DNA of 64,000 bases from Vibrio tapetis subsp. tapetis (GTDB lineage: Bacteria > Pseudomonadota > Gammaproteobacteria > Enterobacterales > Vibrionaceae). This document shows, piece by piece, positions 43,443 through 53,489 of this stretch. Position 1 is the stretch's first letter; each line of letters opens with the position of its first letter. Where the stretch lies: positions 1,550,001 to 1,614,000 of the forward strand of contig NZ_LT960612.1 of NCBI RefSeq assembly GCF_900233005.1, written 5' to 3'. The notes beneath the pieces were generated by a model, which did not search any database, was not told where the DNA came from, and saw nothing but the letters and a program-made list of their open reading frames with translations. Both the position numbers and the translations under genes were made by a program.

Positions 43443-44633
43443 GTGGATATATTTCAGTTAGACATTAGAACGCTTTCGTTTATAACCGTATTGCTATCGT
43501 TTGTGTTTGGAATAGGGTTTCTTTTTTTGTCCTTCATTCAGAAGAGTAATCGAGGCATAAAACACTACGCGCTTGGCCTTTTATGTATTGGCCTGGGCTT
43601 TTTTCTACTAAGCATGAGGGGCTTTGTTTCAGATTTAATGTCGATTATTGTTGCAAATTCATTGATATATTTAGGTTACATACTCATTGGATTGGGTTTG
43701 GAGTTGTTTAGCGGGCTATCTGGACGAGTCGGTTACATTTCCCTAGGACTGCTCACATGCTTAATCGCCATTTTCATTTATTACACTTACGTAGAGCCTT
43801 CATTACTCCATCGACTAGTATGGATGAGCCTTGCTGTGGCGTTGCAGTCAGGTTTATGTACATGGAACCTATTAAGAGGAAAAGTAAAAGAGTTAGGCAT
43901 TGCAAAGTGGATGACCCTTATTCCGTTTGCATTGTCCGCCATTTACTTTGTTTTTAGGGCGCTATGGTCAACGGGCCAACGTGAACTTGTCGAATTTATG
44001 TCTGCGGGTAGCGTTCATCAGCTCGCATTTATCATACTCGATTTGCTTATTGTAACGAGTAGCTTTGGACTGCTTTGGATGATCAGCGCTAGATTAGAGA
44101 AAAAGCTAGGCAAGCAAGCCCGAAAAGACGATCTAACGGGTGCCTATAATCGCAGGGCGCTAAGTGAATTAGCGCCAATTGAAATATCTCGAGCTTATCG
44201 ACATCAACTTCCGTTGTCTGTGATTATGCTAGATCTCGATCATTTCAAAGTACTTAACGACACTCTTGGTCACAATAAAGGCGATCTCATTCTCTCGACG
44301 TTTTCCATTTTATTACTGAAGAATATTCGCAAAGAAGATCTACTGTTTCGTTATGGTGGCGAGGAATTCGTAATTATCTGCCCAAACACATTAGACAGGG
44401 CAGAAATTCTTGCCGAGAAGCTGAAAAATAAAATAGAAGAGAAAATGGTCATTAAGAGTGCCAACATTAAGGTCACGGCAAGCTTTGGTATTGCGGAGTT
44501 GTCCCCGGGAGATGACCTAATTTCAATAATTGCAAGAGCCGATCAAGCGATGTACAAAGCGAAAGAAAACGGCCGTAACCGTGTAGAATGCTCGTTCGAT
44601 CTGTTGCATCAGGGGCACGTAGGGGTGCATTAA
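43443..44633 (+). CDS. Membrane-bound diguanylate cyclase (GGDEF)
   Basis: GTG start nine bases after AAGGGA. The 396-residue protein has six or seven N-terminal membrane helices (about 12-215) forming an unknown sensor. The GGDEF domain begins RKDDLTGAYNRRAL. The active site is GGEEF in LFRYGGEEFVIICP, and RKED lies five residues before it, the RxxD inhibitory site for product feedback. It should make cyclic di-GMP, which in vibrios promotes biofilm formation. No other domain is present. Confidence 0.93.
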   Translation: MDIFQLDIRTLSFITVLLSFVFGIGFLFLSFIQKSNRGIKHYALGLLCIGLGFFLLSMRGFVSDLMSIIVANSLIYLGYILIGLGLELFSGLSGRVGYISLGLLTCLIAIFIYYTYVEPSLLHRLVWMSLAVALQSGLCTWNLLRGKVKELGIAKWMTLIPFALSAIYFVFRALWSTGQRELVEFMSAGSVHQLAFIILDLLIVTSSFGLLWMISARLEKKLGKQARKDDLTGAYNRRALSELAPIEISRAYRHQLPLSVIMLDLDHFKVLNDTLGHNKGDLILSTFSILLLKNIRKEDLLFRYGGEEFVIICPNTLDRAEILAEKLKNKIEEKMVIKSANIKVTASFGIAELSPGDDLISIIARADQAMYKAKENGRNRVECSFDLLHQGHVGVH

Positions 44634-44719
44634 CGGAAAAATTACGCCTGCGAGTATAACGAAGTTGAGCCTAATGATAGACTACGCCACTATTATTTTT
44701 ATAAGTTTAAGGCAATAAA

Positions 44720-44971
44720 ATGAACCCGATTCTAGCGATATTGAAAGAAAATAATATTAGCGACCAGCAAATCAGTGAATTGTTCAAGACACTGACAGAA
44801 AACCCTCTCGCAGCTATGGCAACGATCAGCCAACTTGGCTTACCTCAAGAAAAGCTTCAACTGTTAATGGGGCAGGTCATGCAAAACCCTGTACTTATTA
44901 AAGAAGCAGTAGAAGAGTTAGGCCTAGATTTCTCTAAAGTTGAAGCTGCAAAAGAGCAACTGAACAAATAA
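44720..44971 (+). CDS. DUF2999-family protein
   Basis: This short helical protein (83 residues), MNPILAILKENNISDQQISE and onward, matches my memory of the Vibrio-restricted DUF2999 family. It has a repeat-like pattern of small helices and a closing LGLDFSKVEAAKEQL. It is cytoplasmic, with no known function. AGG lies before the ATG and a strong terminator follows. It precedes the convergent gcvP gene. Confidence 0.8.
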   Translation: MNPILAILKENNISDQQISELFKTLTENPLAAMATISQLGLPQEKLQLLMGQVMQNPVLIKEAVEELGLDFSKVEAAKEQLNK

Positions 44972-44999
44972 CGAGTACCACTCTGCATTTAAGAAATCA

Positions 45000-45027
45000 A
45001 AAAGGCGAACCACTTGGTTCGCCTTTT
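45000..45027. terminator. Bidirectional terminator between the DUF2999 and gcvP genes
   Basis: AAAAGGCGAAC (45000-45010) and GTTCGCCTTTT (45017-45027) make an 11-base-pair stem with a six-base loop and A/T tracts on both sides. It serves both convergent genes. Confidence 0.92.
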
Positions 45028-45098
45028 GTTATTTAAGTTAGTTGCAAATTTAGTTATGAGCTTCCAACTTAGTTATCTGTGATCAATCAACGCTAGAA

Positions 45099-47963
45099 CT
45101 AGTCTTCGTAGTTATCAATGCTAGGGCATGAACAGATTAGGTTACGGTCGCCGTAAACGTTGTCGACACGGTTTACTGTCGGCCAGTACTTAGACGCTTT
45201 GGTTTGTGCGCTTGGGAAACAGGCTTCTTCACGTGAGTATGGGTGTGCCCACTCTGCACTTGAAAGGTCAACTTGTGTGTGCGGTGCGTTTACAAGCGGG
45301 TTGTCTTCTAGTGGCCATTCGCCGTTTTTGACTTTGTTCATTTCGTTGCGAATGGCAATCATGGCTTCACAGAAGCGATCTAGCTCGGCAAGATCTTCAG
45401 ATTCTGTTGGTTCTACCATGAGTGTGCCAGCCACTGGGAATGACATAGTCGGCGCGTGGAAACCGTAATCCATTAAACGCTTAGCGATGTCTTCTTCACT
45501 GATACCTGTGTCTTCTTTTAGCGGACGAATGTCGATAATACATTCGTGCGCAACGCGTCCATTAGTACCACGGTACAGAACAGGGTAGTGTGGGCGTAGG
45601 CGCTCCATGACGTAGTTAGCATTCAGAATCGCTACTTTCGTCGCGTCAGTTAATCCTTCGCTGCCGGTCATCGCTATGTAAGCCCAAGATATCGGCAAGA
45701 TAGACGCACTGCCTAAATCAGCGGCTGAAACGGCATAGTCTTCACCAACAACACCATTTTCAACGTGACCTGGCAAGAACGGCGCTAGGTGTGATTTTAC
45801 ACCGATTGGCCCCATACCAGGACCGCCGCCACCATGTGGAATACAAAACGTTTTGTGTAGGTTTAAGTGCGATACGTCTGAGCCGATGAAGCCTGGGCTA
45901 GTAAGGCCAACTTGAGCATTCATATTAGCACCATCAAGGTAAACTTGACCGCCAGCAGCATGAACCATTTCACACACTTCTTGTACTTGTTCTTCGTACA
46001 CGCCGTGAGTAGATGGATAAGTGATCATGATGCTTGATAGGTTCTCTTGATGCTTCTCAATCTTGGCAGCTAGGTCAGTCATGTCGATGTTGCCATCTTC
46101 ATCACATTTAACCACAACTACTTTCATTGATACCATAGAGGCCGTAGCAGGGTTTGTACCGTGCGCAGAGCTTGGGATCAAACAGACATTACGATGACCT
46201 TCACCGCGGCTTTGGTGGTAACGTTGAATCGCAATCAAACCTGCGTATTCACCAGAAGCACCAGAGTTAGGTTGCAGTGAGAAATCGTCGTAGCCCGTAA
46301 TTTCACACAGTTTTTCTTTTAGATCTTGCGCAAGGGCAGTGTAGCCCGCCGCTTGTTCTAATGGTGCGAACGGGTGAATTGAACCAAATTCAGGCCAAGT
46401 CACAGGGATCATTTCAGCTGCCGCATTCAACTTCATGGTACAGCTTCCTAGTGGGATCATACCGTGAGTTAAAGAGAAGTCTTTATTTTCCAGCTTCTTA
46501 AGGTAACGCATCATTTGTGTTTCACTGTGATGCGTATTGAATACTGGATGGGTTAGGTAACGAGTTTCGCGACGAAGTGTTTCTGGAATCGCAGCCAACT
46601 CATTAGAACTGATATCTGTTGAAAGCGCTTTAGCGTTTTCATTTACGCCGAACACAGCAAATAGAGCGTCAATATCGGCTATCGTCGTGGTTTCATCAAA
46701 GCTGATACCCAATTGAGTATTCAGGTTACGCAGGTTGATGTCTGCACTTTGTGCTTTTTGATATAACGCTTGCGACTTGTCACCCGTATTAATGGTTAAC
46801 GTATCGAAGAAGCTGTTGTGCGCCAGTTCGTAACCAGATTTGGTCAGGCCAGCTGCTAGAATTGCCGTCATGTGGTGCGTACGACGAGCGATAGTTCGCA
46901 AACCTTCTTCACCGTGATACACCGCGAAGAATGAAGCCATGTTGGCCAGTAATGCTTGAGCAGTACAGATATTCGATGTCGCTTTTTCACGGCGAATATG
47001 TTGTTCACGAGTTTGCATTGCCATGCGAAGAGCTTGGTTACCCTTGGTATCAATAGATACACCGATAACACGGCCAGGCATGGTTCGCTTATGTTTTTCT
47101 TTGGTTGCCATGAACGCAGCGTGAGGACCGCCGTAGCCCATAGGGACACCAAAACGTTGCGCACTCCCGATTACAACATCTGCGCCCATTTCACCTGCAG
47201 GTTTCAATAAAGCAGAGGCGAGTAGGTCGGTTGCAACGGTTACTAGTGTTTTTTTCGCTTGTGCTTGTGCAATAACGTCGCTTAAGTCGCGCACTTCACC
47301 TGTGGTACCAGGGTATTGCAATAATGCACCAAATACATCGTGTTCTGGCAAGGAATCGACAGAGCCAGTCACCACCTCAAAACCAATAAATTCAGCGCGT
47401 GTTTTTACAACTTCTAACGTTTGTGGATGAACGTCATCAGCAACGAAAAACACGTTGCTTTTACTTTTTCCAGCACGCTGACATAAAGTCATGGCTTCGC
47501 CGGCTGCTGTTGCTTCATCAAGAAGAGAAGCATTTGCGATTTCCATCCCTGTAAGATCCATCACCATTTGTTGGTAATTGAGCAAGGCTTCAAGGCGACC
47601 TTGTGAGATCTCTGGTTGGTATGGCGTGTACGCCGTGTACCATCCTGGGTTTTCAAGAACATTACGTAAGATGACATTTGGCGTGAAGGTATTGTAATAC
47701 CCTTGGCCAATGAAAGTACGTTTGATCTGATTTTGGTTCGCAAACTGTTTCATTACAGTCAGCATGTCGGCTTCGCTCATTGCAGGAGCCGTATTCATTG
47801 GTGTTTCTAGACGAATTTGAGCCGGGACGGTTTCTTCAATAAGGGCGTCCATACTTACTGCGTTAATCGCTGCAAGCATTTGTTGTTGCTCTGAATCATT
47901 AGGTCCGTTATGGCGACCGATGAATTCGTTATCCGTGCTTAGGTGTTGAAGTAGCTCTGTCAT
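45099..47963 (-). CDS. gcvP: Glycine dehydrogenase (decarboxylating), P protein
   Basis: This 954-residue PLP enzyme is the fused alpha-beta form of glycine decarboxylase. It takes glycine, releases CO2 and passes the aminomethyl group to the lipoyl arm of GcvH. It starts with the [17 protein letters not shown] motif, and the PLP Lys is in [18 protein letters not shown] near residue 705. Length and motifs match E. coli GcvP throughout. It is last in the order glyA-gcvH-gcvP, 27 bases after gcvH. Confidence 0.97.
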   Translation of the reverse strand: MTELLQHLSTDNEFIGRHNGPNDSEQQQMLAAINAVSMDALIEETVPAQIRLETPMNTAPAMSEADMLTVMKQFANQNQIKRTFIGQGYYNTFTPNVILRNVLENPGWYTAYTPYQPEISQGRLEALLNYQQMVMDLTGMEIANASLLDEATAAGEAMTLCQRAGKSKSNVFFVADDVHPQTLEVVKTRAEFIGFEVVTGSVDSLPEHDVFGALLQYPGTTGEVRDLSDVIAQAQAKKTLVTVATDLLASALLKPAGEMGADVVIGSAQRFGVPMGYGGPHAAFMATKEKHKRTMPGRVIGVSIDTKGNQALRMAMQTREQHIRREKATSNICTAQALLANMASFFAVYHGEEGLRTIARRTHHMTAILAAGLTKSGYELAHNSFFDTLTINTGDKSQALYQKAQSADINLRNLNTQLGISFDETTTIADIDALFAVFGVNENAKALSTDISSNELAAIPETLRRETRYLTHPVFNTHHSETQMMRYLKKLENKDFSLTHGMIPLGSCTMKLNAAAEMIPVTWPEFGSIHPFAPLEQAAGYTALAQDLKEKLCEITGYDDFSLQPNSGASGEYAGLIAIQRYHQSRGEGHRNVCLIPSSAHGTNPATASMVSMKVVVVKCDEDGNIDMTDLAAKIEKHQENLSSIMITYPSTHGVYEEQVQEVCEMVHAAGGQVYLDGANMNAQVGLTSPGFIGSDVSHLNLHKTFCIPHGGGGPGMGPIGVKSHLAPFLPGHVENGVVGEDYAVSAADLGSASILPISWAYIAMTGSEGLTDATKVAILNANYVMERLRPHYPVLYRGTNGRVAHECIIDIRPLKEDTGISEEDIAKRLMDYGFHAPTMSFPVAGTLMVEPTESEDLAELDRFCEAMIAIRNEMNKVKNGEWPLEDNPLVNAPHTQVDLSSAEWAHPYSREEACFPSAQTKASKYWPTVNRVDNVYGDRNLICSCPSIDNYED

Positions 47964-47990
47964 ATCTTAATCTACCAGAATCGAATGTGC

Positions 47991-48371
47991 TTATTCGTCT
48001 TCCAAAGAGTTTTCATACTCTTCAGCGTCTTTTAGGTTTTCTAGCTCAGAAGGGTCGCTGAGTTTTACTTTAACGATCCAACCGCCTTCGTACGGTTCTT
48101 CGTTAATAAGCTCAGGGCTGTCTTCTAACTCTTCGTTGATTTCAACAACTTCACCTGTGATTGGTGCATAAATGTCTGAAGCGGCTTTTACTGACTCAAC
48201 CAATGCAAAGTTTTCACCTGCTTCAAGCTCATCGTCAGTATCAGGAAGGTCTACAAACACAACGTCACCCAGCATTTGCTGTGCGTGCTCAGAAATACCA
48301 ATCGTTGCAGTACCGTCGCCGTTATCGCGAACCCACTCGTGACTTTCGGTAAACTTCAGTGTTTTATCCAT
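47991..48371 (-). CDS. gcvH: Glycine cleavage system H protein
   Basis: The 126-residue lipoyl carrier has the lipoylation Lys62 in [16 protein letters not shown]. It shuttles the aminomethyl group between GcvP and GcvT and electrons to the lipoamide dehydrogenase. The C-terminus is the usual acidic tail. It lies 42 bases after glyA and 27 before gcvP in one operon. Confidence 0.97.
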   Translation of the reverse strand: MDKTLKFTESHEWVRDNGDGTATIGISEHAQQMLGDVVFVDLPDTDDELEAGENFALVESVKAASDIYAPITGEVVEINEELEDSPELINEEPYEGGWIVKVKLSDPSELENLKDAEEYENSLEDE

Positions 48372-48413
48372 TGCTTTATCTCCAAAAATATTTGTGTAAC
48401 GTGTAATTAAAAT

Positions 48414-49709
48414 TTATTGGTAAAGAGGGAACTTAAGGCAAAGCTGTTGAACTTGGTTCTTTACGTGTTTTTCAACGTCAGCGTTGCCCTCAGGGTGTTC
48501 AACAAGGCCATCCAGCACGTCGCCGATCCACTCACCAATGAGTTTGAATTCCTCATTGCCGAATCCGCGACTGGTTCCCGCTGGTGTACCTAAACGAATC
48601 CCCGAAGTAATCATAGGTTTCTCTGAGTCAAATGGGATGCCATTTTTGTTACATGTGATCCCGGCACGTTCAAGTGCTTCTTCAACTTGGTTACCTTTCA
48701 ATCCTTTAGGTCTTAAATCAACCAGCATCAAGTGGGTATCGGTACCGCCAGTGACAATGTCACAACCGCGTGCTTGAAGCACTTCCGCGAGTACTTTAGC
48801 GTTTGAGATAACCGTATTGATGTAGTTTTTAAAGTCAGGGCCTAATGCTTCTCCAAAGGCGACGGCTTTAGAAGCGATAACGTGCATCAGTGGGCCGCCT
48901 TGGAGGCCTGGGAAAACCGCACTGTTGATCTTTTTAATCGTGCTTTCATCGTTGGTCAGGATCAGACCACCGCGAGGGCCTCTCAATGTTTTGTGCGTTG
49001 TGGATGTAACAACGTCAGCAAATGGGATAGGGCTAGGATGCGCGCCAGTAGCAACTAGGCCTGCGATGTGTGCCATATCAACCATCAACAACGCGTCTAC
49101 TGCATCTGCAATAGCGCGGAATTTTTCGAAGTTAATTTTACGAGGGATCGCGCTTCCGCCGGCAATAATGAGCTTAGGCTTATGCTCTATCGCTAACTCG
49201 CGAACCGCTTCGTAGTCAATTTCAAGGGTATCTTTGTCTACACCATATTGAATTGCATTAAACCACTTGCCTGACTGTGCAGGTCTTGCGCCATGAGTTA
49301 AGTGGCCGCCAGCGTCTAGCGACATACCTAAGATCGTATCGCCAGGCTGTAACAAAGCCAGCATGACTGCTCCGTTAGCTTGAGCGCCTGAATGAGGTTG
49401 AACGTTGGCGTATTCACAGCGAAATAGCTTCTTCACTCTTTCAATCGCAATGGTCTCTACAGAATCAACATGCTCGCATCCACCATAATAGCGACGACCA
49501 GGATAACCTTCAGCGTATTTGTTTGTTAAACAAGTGCCTTGCGCCTGCATCACCGCTTTTGACACGATGTTTTCTGAGGCGATTAATTCTATTTGTTCAT
49601 TTTGGCGAGTTTGTTCAGCTTGAATACCTGCAAAAACGGCATCGTCAGTGGCAGCGAGGTTGGTCGAGAAGAAATTTTCTAAGTTATGTGTTTTGAAAGA
49701 TTGAGTCAT
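48414..49709 (-). CDS. glyA: Serine hydroxymethyltransferase (second glyA copy)
   Basis: The 431-residue PLP enzyme interconverts serine and glycine with tetrahydrofolate. Active-site Lys240 is in [34 protein letters not shown] and [14 protein letters not shown] are typical. It has a longer N-terminus than the usual 417-residue GlyA, as in the V. cholerae chromosome II copy, so it is probably an accessory isozyme dedicated to glycine catabolism. It heads the glyA-gcvH-gcvP operon. A PurR-like box (49890-49905) and a palindrome (50014-50027) lie upstream. Confidence 0.95.
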   Translation of the reverse strand: MTQSFKTHNLENFFSTNLAATDDAVFAGIQAEQTRQNEQIELIASENIVSKAVMQAQGTCLTNKYAEGYPGRRYYGGCEHVDSVETIAIERVKKLFRCEYANVQPHSGAQANGAVMLALLQPGDTILGMSLDAGGHLTHGARPAQSGKWFNAIQYGVDKDTLEIDYEAVRELAIEHKPKLIIAGGSAIPRKINFEKFRAIADAVDALLMVDMAHIAGLVATGAHPSPIPFADVVTSTTHKTLRGPRGGLILTNDESTIKKINSAVFPGLQGGPLMHVIASKAVAFGEALGPDFKNYINTVISNAKVLAEVLQARGCDIVTGGTDTHLMLVDLRPKGLKGNQVEEALERAGITCNKNGIPFDSEKPMITSGIRLGTPAGTSRGFGNEEFKLIGEWIGDVLDGLVEHPEGNADVEKHVKNQVQQLCLKFPLYQ

Positions 49710-49889
49710 TGTAGGGACCTTATAGCTGGTTCGTATTCGCTTGATTCTTTGATCATTGATAGGAATACGATCTTCCTTTTGTTATTCGGCATAGGGTGAA
49801 GTATGCGTCACCATATGGGCGTAATTCTTTGTTATTTCATTTGCCTGACATCTACGGATTTGAAAATCGTTAAACACTCTGCGTTATGC

Positions 49890-49905
49890 ATATAAACGTT
49901 TGCTA
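49890..49905. promoter_or_regulatory. PurR-like operator upstream of glyA
   Basis: The minus strand reads TAGCAAACGTTTATAT, with the PurR core GCAAACGTTT. It is about 180 bases upstream of glyA. E. coli glyA is controlled by PurR. Confidence 0.65.
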
Positions 49906-50013
49906 ATTTTCTTCTACCGCGTCCCTGAATGGGTGATCTGAACACAAATGAAATCGTTGAACGGCTAACAAGGTTGTAACATAGCGCTTGTCGAAGGCAC
50001 ATTCAACCAAAAA

Positions 50014-50027
50014 TTTCCTATAGGAAA
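50014..50027. promoter_or_regulatory. Perfect palindrome TTTCCTATAGGAAA, candidate XRE operator
   Basis: This exact 14-base palindrome lies 119 bases before the XRE-cupin gene. A 13-of-14 copy occurs at 50784-50797 and an 11-of-14 copy at 50952-50965, both upstream of gcvT. Placement in both gcv control regions suggests it is bound by the XRE regulator encoded between them. Confidence 0.7.
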
Positions 50028-50145
50028 CACGATTTCCTGTTTTGTTACCTAGCGCACTCTTTATTTGCCCTCTGCTACTTTTATGTTCAGGCGACTCTGT
50101 GCACAATGAAATAAGCGGATCAGGAAACAAAAAATAGAGGGACTT

Positions 50146-50769
50146 ATGTCTGAAGACATGCACGATGAATACCCATCATTAACGTTAGCCAAAGAACAGC
50201 AACAAGAAAGTATTGAGCCGTTAAAGTTAGGTAAGCGAATTAAAGAGATTCGTATGGAATTATCACTGACGTTAGAAGACGCCAGTAAACGTACCGGTCT
50301 TGCGCGTTCGACACTCTCGAAAATTGAAAATGAACAGATTTCACCAACCTTTCAGGCGATGCAAAAGTTGGCGGGTGGTCTTAATATAGATATGCCACAA
50401 CTATTTGAACCACCTAGAAAAAAGGTGGCTACAGGTCGAAGGGATGTGACTCTGTCAGGGCAAGGGAAACCGCACCCAACACCGACCTATGAACATGAGT
50501 TGTTAGCCACTCAGTTATCGAATAAAAAGATGATGCCCTTTAAGAGTCGAATTCACGCGAGAAACTTCGATGATTATTCTGATTGGGTGCGCCATGATGG
50601 CGAAGAGTTTCTGTTGATTCTTGAGGGGGAAGTGTTGCTCTATACCGAGTTTTACGAACCGGTTCCGTTAAAGATGGGAGACAGTGTCTATTATGATGCA
50701 AACATGGGCCACATGTTGGTGTCGACGAGTGAAGAAGACGCTCACATTCTTTGGGTGACGGCAAAATAG
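50146..50769 (+). CDS. XRE-family regulator with cupin domain, probable glycine-cleavage regulator
   Basis: This 207-residue protein has an N-terminal XRE helix-turn-helix (about 28-83; RIKEIRMELSLTLEDASKRT, then ARSTLSKIENEQISPTF). The C-terminal cupin (about 125-205) has EEFLLILEGEVLLYTE and MGDSVYYDANMGHML. Such proteins bind a small effector in the cupin. It lies between the divergent glyA operon and gcvT; palindromes on both sides suggest it controls both and itself. Glycine is a reasonable effector, but this is inference. Confidence 0.88.
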   Translation: MSEDMHDEYPSLTLAKEQQQESIEPLKLGKRIKEIRMELSLTLEDASKRTGLARSTLSKIENEQISPTFQAMQKLAGGLNIDMPQLFEPPRKKVATGRRDVTLSGQGKPHPTPTYEHELLATQLSNKKMMPFKSRIHARNFDDYSDWVRHDGEEFLLILEGEVLLYTEFYEPVPLKMGDSVYYDANMGHMLVSTSEEDAHILWVTAK

Positions 50770-50783
50770 CATTTTTAATCAAG

Positions 50784-50797
50784 TTTCCTATAGTAAA
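50784..50797. promoter_or_regulatory. Candidate XRE operator upstream of gcvT (one mismatch)
   Basis: TTTCCTATAGTAAA matches the perfect palindrome at 50014 at 13 of 14 positions. It starts 15 bases after the XRE stop and about 240 bases before gcvT. It touches the PurR-like box that follows. Confidence 0.65.
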
Positions 50798-50812
50798 GGC
50801 AAACGTTTTCTA
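50797..50812. promoter_or_regulatory. PurR-like operator upstream of gcvT
   Basis: AGGCAAACGTTTTCTA fits the PurR consensus at all fixed bases but the last. A second, weaker copy, GAAAACGTTTTT, lies at 50833-50844 in inverted relation. E. coli gcvTHP is a PurR target. Confidence 0.7.
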
Positions 50813-50847
50813 TGCGGCTTTTTTGACCATGTGAAAACGTTTTTTTC
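50801..50847 (+). terminator. Possible terminator after the XRE gene, built from two PurR-like arms
   Basis: AAACGTTTTC (50801-50810) pairs with GAAAACGTTT (50833-50842) over 10 base pairs with a 22-base loop, followed by a run of T residues. It could terminate the XRE transcript; the arms double as PurR-like half boxes. Confidence 0.5.
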
Positions 50848-50951
50848 GTTTTTATGATTGAAATATCACGTTAACACCTGTAATAAACTTGTTAAAGATC
50901 ACATTGTGATGGTTGCAAGGCAATTGTCGGTTTCCAATCGAGTAAACATTA

Positions 50952-50965
50952 TCTACTATCGGAAA
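50952..50965. promoter_or_regulatory. Weaker XRE-operator-like site upstream of gcvT
   Basis: TCTACTATCGGAAA matches the palindrome at 50014 at 11 of 14 bases and keeps the full GGAAA half. It lies 69 bases before the gcvT start, a good place for a regulator contacting RNA polymerase. Confidence 0.45.
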
Positions 50966-51033
50966 CGCTAGCGGTTTATTGGAAAGACCAACTGAATCAT
51001 CGCGCAGTAGAAACTGACGATATGGAGAATAGA

Positions 51034-52149
51034 ATGACAGTACTCAACAAGACTTCACTTCACGAATTACACGTAGAAGCTGGTGCTAAAATGGTGCCTT
51101 TTGCCGGTTTCGATATGCCGGTACAGTATCCACTAGGTGTAAAGAAAGAGCATTTACATACGCGTGATTCAGCTGGTTTGTTTGATGTGTCCCACATGGG
51201 GCAGTTACGCTTACACGGTTCGGATGCTGCAAAAGCATTAGAAGCACTGGTTCCTGTAGATATCATCGACTTACCACAAGGTAATCAACGATACGCTTTC
51301 TTCACCAATGAAGACGGTGGCATCATGGATGACCTAATGGTTGCCAATTTTGGTGACTATTTGTTTGTTGTTGTTAATGCCGCGTGTAAAGAACAAGACA
51401 TTGCGCATCTGAAAGCAAACTTACCTGACTCGGTCACAATGGAAGTGATAGAAGACCGCGCTCTACTTGCACTTCAAGGACCAAAGGCTGCGCAGGTTTT
51501 GGCTAAGTTGAACCCTGAAGTTGCTGACATGGTCTTTATGGATACGCGTGAAATTGAGTTGGTTGGTGAAACGTGTTTGGTTAGCCGTTCTGGTTATACG
51601 GGTGAAGATGGTTACGAAATCTCAGTTTCTAACGACAAAGCAGAAGAACTGGCTCGTACGTTAACTGAATTTGCAGAAGTAGAATGGATTGGCCTAGGTG
51701 CTCGTGACTCGCTTCGACTTGAATGCGGATTGTGCTTGTACGGCCACGACTTAGACACAACAACCTCTCCAGTCGAAGGCAGCTTACTGTGGGGGATCAG
51801 CAAGATCCGTCGCACTGATGGTGAGCGTGCGGGTGGTTTCCCAGGAGCCGATATCATCCTTGACCAAATCGCAACGAAGAACGTGACGCGTAAACGTATT
51901 GGTTTAGTTGGTCAGACAAAAGCGCCTGTGCGTGAAGGGGCAAAACTGTTCGACGCTGCGGATAACGAAATTGGCGTAGTAACCAGTGGTACTGCTGGAC
52001 CAACAGCGGGCAAACCGGTATCTATGGGTTACGTTAAAACTGAATTTGCTGTAATTGGTACTGAAGTATTTGCTGAAGTTCGTGGTAAAAAGCTGCCAAT
52101 GACGGTTGAAAAGATGCCGTTTGTGCCACAAAGATACTTCCGCGGATAA
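51034..52149 (+). CDS. gcvT: Glycine cleavage system aminomethyltransferase, T protein
   Basis: Start chosen at the ATG at 51034 (MTVLNKTSLHELHVEAGAKM), because GGAG lies seven bases before it; the ATG at 51022 contains that very site. The 371-residue enzyme transfers the methylene from GcvH-bound aminomethyl to tetrahydrofolate, releasing ammonia. FDVSHMGQLRLHG, SRSGYTGEDGYEI and GARDSLRLECGLCLYGHDLD are the conserved folate and active-site segments. It has its own promoter and is separate from the glyA-gcvH-gcvP operon across the XRE gene. A strong terminator follows. Confidence 0.97.
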   Translation: MTVLNKTSLHELHVEAGAKMVPFAGFDMPVQYPLGVKKEHLHTRDSAGLFDVSHMGQLRLHGSDAAKALEALVPVDIIDLPQGNQRYAFFTNEDGGIMDDLMVANFGDYLFVVVNAACKEQDIAHLKANLPDSVTMEVIEDRALLALQGPKAAQVLAKLNPEVADMVFMDTREIELVGETCLVSRSGYTGEDGYEISVSNDKAEELARTLTEFAEVEWIGLGARDSLRLECGLCLYGHDLDTTTSPVEGSLLWGISKIRRTDGERAGGFPGADIILDQIATKNVTRKRIGLVGQTKAPVREGAKLFDAADNEIGVVTSGTAGPTAGKPVSMGYVKTEFAVIGTEVFAEVRGKKLPMTVEKMPFVPQRYFRG

Positions 52150-52172
52150 TATTACTTGCTAATCATCGCTTG

Positions 52173-52200
52173 AAAACTCGCCAGTTGGCGAGTTTTTTTA
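52173..52200 (+). terminator. Rho-independent terminator of gcvT
   Basis: AAAACTCGCC and GGCGAGTTTT make a 10-base-pair stem with an AGTT loop, followed by further T residues. It lies 24 bases after the gcvT stop. Confidence 0.93.
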
Positions 52201-52278
52201 TGGAATACGCATAATCACACAGAAGTATAATCAGTATTGATGCTAGGATGCGATTAAAAGGCTTGAAAGGATAAACTG

Positions 52279-53328
52279 ATGTTAAAAAAAAGGAACTTCA
52301 TACTTTCTACTATTCTGTTTGCCATGTCGAATGTAGCAGTAGCAAGTGATGCACCAAATAGTTCTAGTATTGCACCAGCAATAATTAATGGCGATCATGC
52401 AGACGTAAGTAATTATCCATACTTTGCTAGTCTGTACTTCGATCGTATTTCCGAATCAAACTACTATGGCAACATATGTGGTGCCACAATTTATAATCAA
52501 GAGTTTGTATTGACAGCGGCCCATTGTGTTAGCGAGGCAAACGACTCGTTTCAAAATTTATTCTTGAAGGTAGCTACGGGCGTTCAATACGAGGAAGCGG
52601 GTGTCCAAGGTGGATACCAGACAGAGTTAGCCATCCCTGTGAAAGAAGTTTATCGACATCCTGATTATGTCGATAGTAACTCTGATTTTTTCCCTAATGA
52701 TATCGCATTAATTAAACTGGCGTCTCCTCTACCGACAAGTCAAGTATCGCAAGCAAACTATGTGTCTAATAATGTAGCTAGCGACAAAAATTCGTACCGC
52801 AGTAATTCTGAACAGTTACTTATTATTGGGCATGGAAAAAATCAAACTTTAGGTGGGGGTATTACAGCGGATACTGCCAAACAGTTAGAACAGGCCGTCA
52901 TGATTTATACACCCTCATGTAATAGCCACGGCTCTACTGGAAGCAAAAAACTTTGTGTTTTGTCTGACATAAAGTCTGACGGTAAGTACAGTTCAGCATG
53001 TAGTGGAGACTCTGGTGGCCCGTTATTGTGGCTAGATAATGGGAAGTACAAACAAATTGGCGTTGCAAGTTACGCTGTGAAAGATTGCGGCTTAGTTAAT
53101 GACCCAGTAAGCGGTAATCCATACAATTATGCTAGTGCATACACTGAGATATTAGCTTATCAGGCTTGGATCGATGACGTTACCTCTGGAAAAGTTTCGC
53201 CTTCATTTACTGTAACTGATGAAGCGAAAACTAAGTTCAAAAACTACCAGACGGATAACGGTGGTTCATTTGGAACTTTCGGCATTCTCATGCTCTTTAT
53301 TGCGGGCTTAAGTCGAAAAAACAAATAG
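52279..53328 (+). CDS. Secreted trypsin-like serine protease with GlyGly-CTERM tail
   Basis: This 349-residue S1A protease has a signal peptide (KKRNFILSTILFAMSNVAVAS) and a chymotrypsin-like mature start IINGDHADVSNYPY (about 35). Triad His82 is in LTAAHCVS, Asp141 in NDIALIKL and Ser245 in CSGDSGGPLLW. Before the mature start is APA rather than Arg or Lys, so its activation differs from trypsin. The C-terminus NGGSFGTFGILMLFIAGLSRKNK is a GlyGly-CTERM sorting signal: Gly-rich motif, membrane helix and basic tail. Such tails are cut by rhombosortase after type II secretion. A terminator follows. Confidence 0.9.
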   Translation: MLKKRNFILSTILFAMSNVAVASDAPNSSSIAPAIINGDHADVSNYPYFASLYFDRISESNYYGNICGATIYNQEFVLTAAHCVSEANDSFQNLFLKVATGVQYEEAGVQGGYQTELAIPVKEVYRHPDYVDSNSDFFPNDIALIKLASPLPTSQVSQANYVSNNVASDKNSYRSNSEQLLIIGHGKNQTLGGGITADTAKQLEQAVMIYTPSCNSHGSTGSKKLCVLSDIKSDGKYSSACSGDSGGPLLWLDNGKYKQIGVASYAVKDCGLVNDPVSGNPYNYASAYTEILAYQAWIDDVTSGKVSPSFTVTDEAKTKFKNYQTDNGGSFGTFGILMLFIAGLSRKNK

Positions 53329-53356
53329 AAATAGCTTTTAGTTGTCATTTCCTCCC

Positions 53357-53380
53357 AAAACCGCCTCAGGCGGTTTTTTT
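53357..53380 (+). terminator. Rho-independent terminator after the first protease
   Basis: AAAACCGCC and GGCGGTTTT form a 9-base-pair stem with a TCA loop, followed by four more T residues. It separates the two protease genes. Confidence 0.92.
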
Positions 53381-53489
53381 TGATCTGCTTCACATAAACC
53401 TCATATCTCTTCTAGACTAAAAAGAAAATACTCTGGCTTTTGACTCAGTTGCACTCCTCAATCTCGCGTTTATCGTACAAGGGGGATAC

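Larger units (their letters stand above)
49710..50145. other. Divergent control region of glyA and the XRE regulator
   Basis: This 436-base gap between divergent genes carries a PurR-like box nearer glyA and a perfect 14-base palindrome nearer the XRE gene. I looked for a glycine riboswitch on both strands and saw none of its conserved core. Confidence 0.65.

Noticed and set aside
49903..50163. 86-codon minus-strand frame between glyA and the XRE gene
   Set aside because: It overlaps the regulator start and the operator palindrome, has no ribosome site and does not look like a protein.
50898..50910. Inverted repeat ATCACATTGTGAT upstream of gcvT
   Set aside because: It is a neat palindrome, but it is short, occurs once, and matches no regulator I can name, so it is not listed as a feature.
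49710..51033. Glycine riboswitch upstream of glyA or gcvT
   Set aside because: Glycine-cleavage genes often carry one, but I could not find the conserved GGAGAG and ACCGA-type core on either strand in these gaps.
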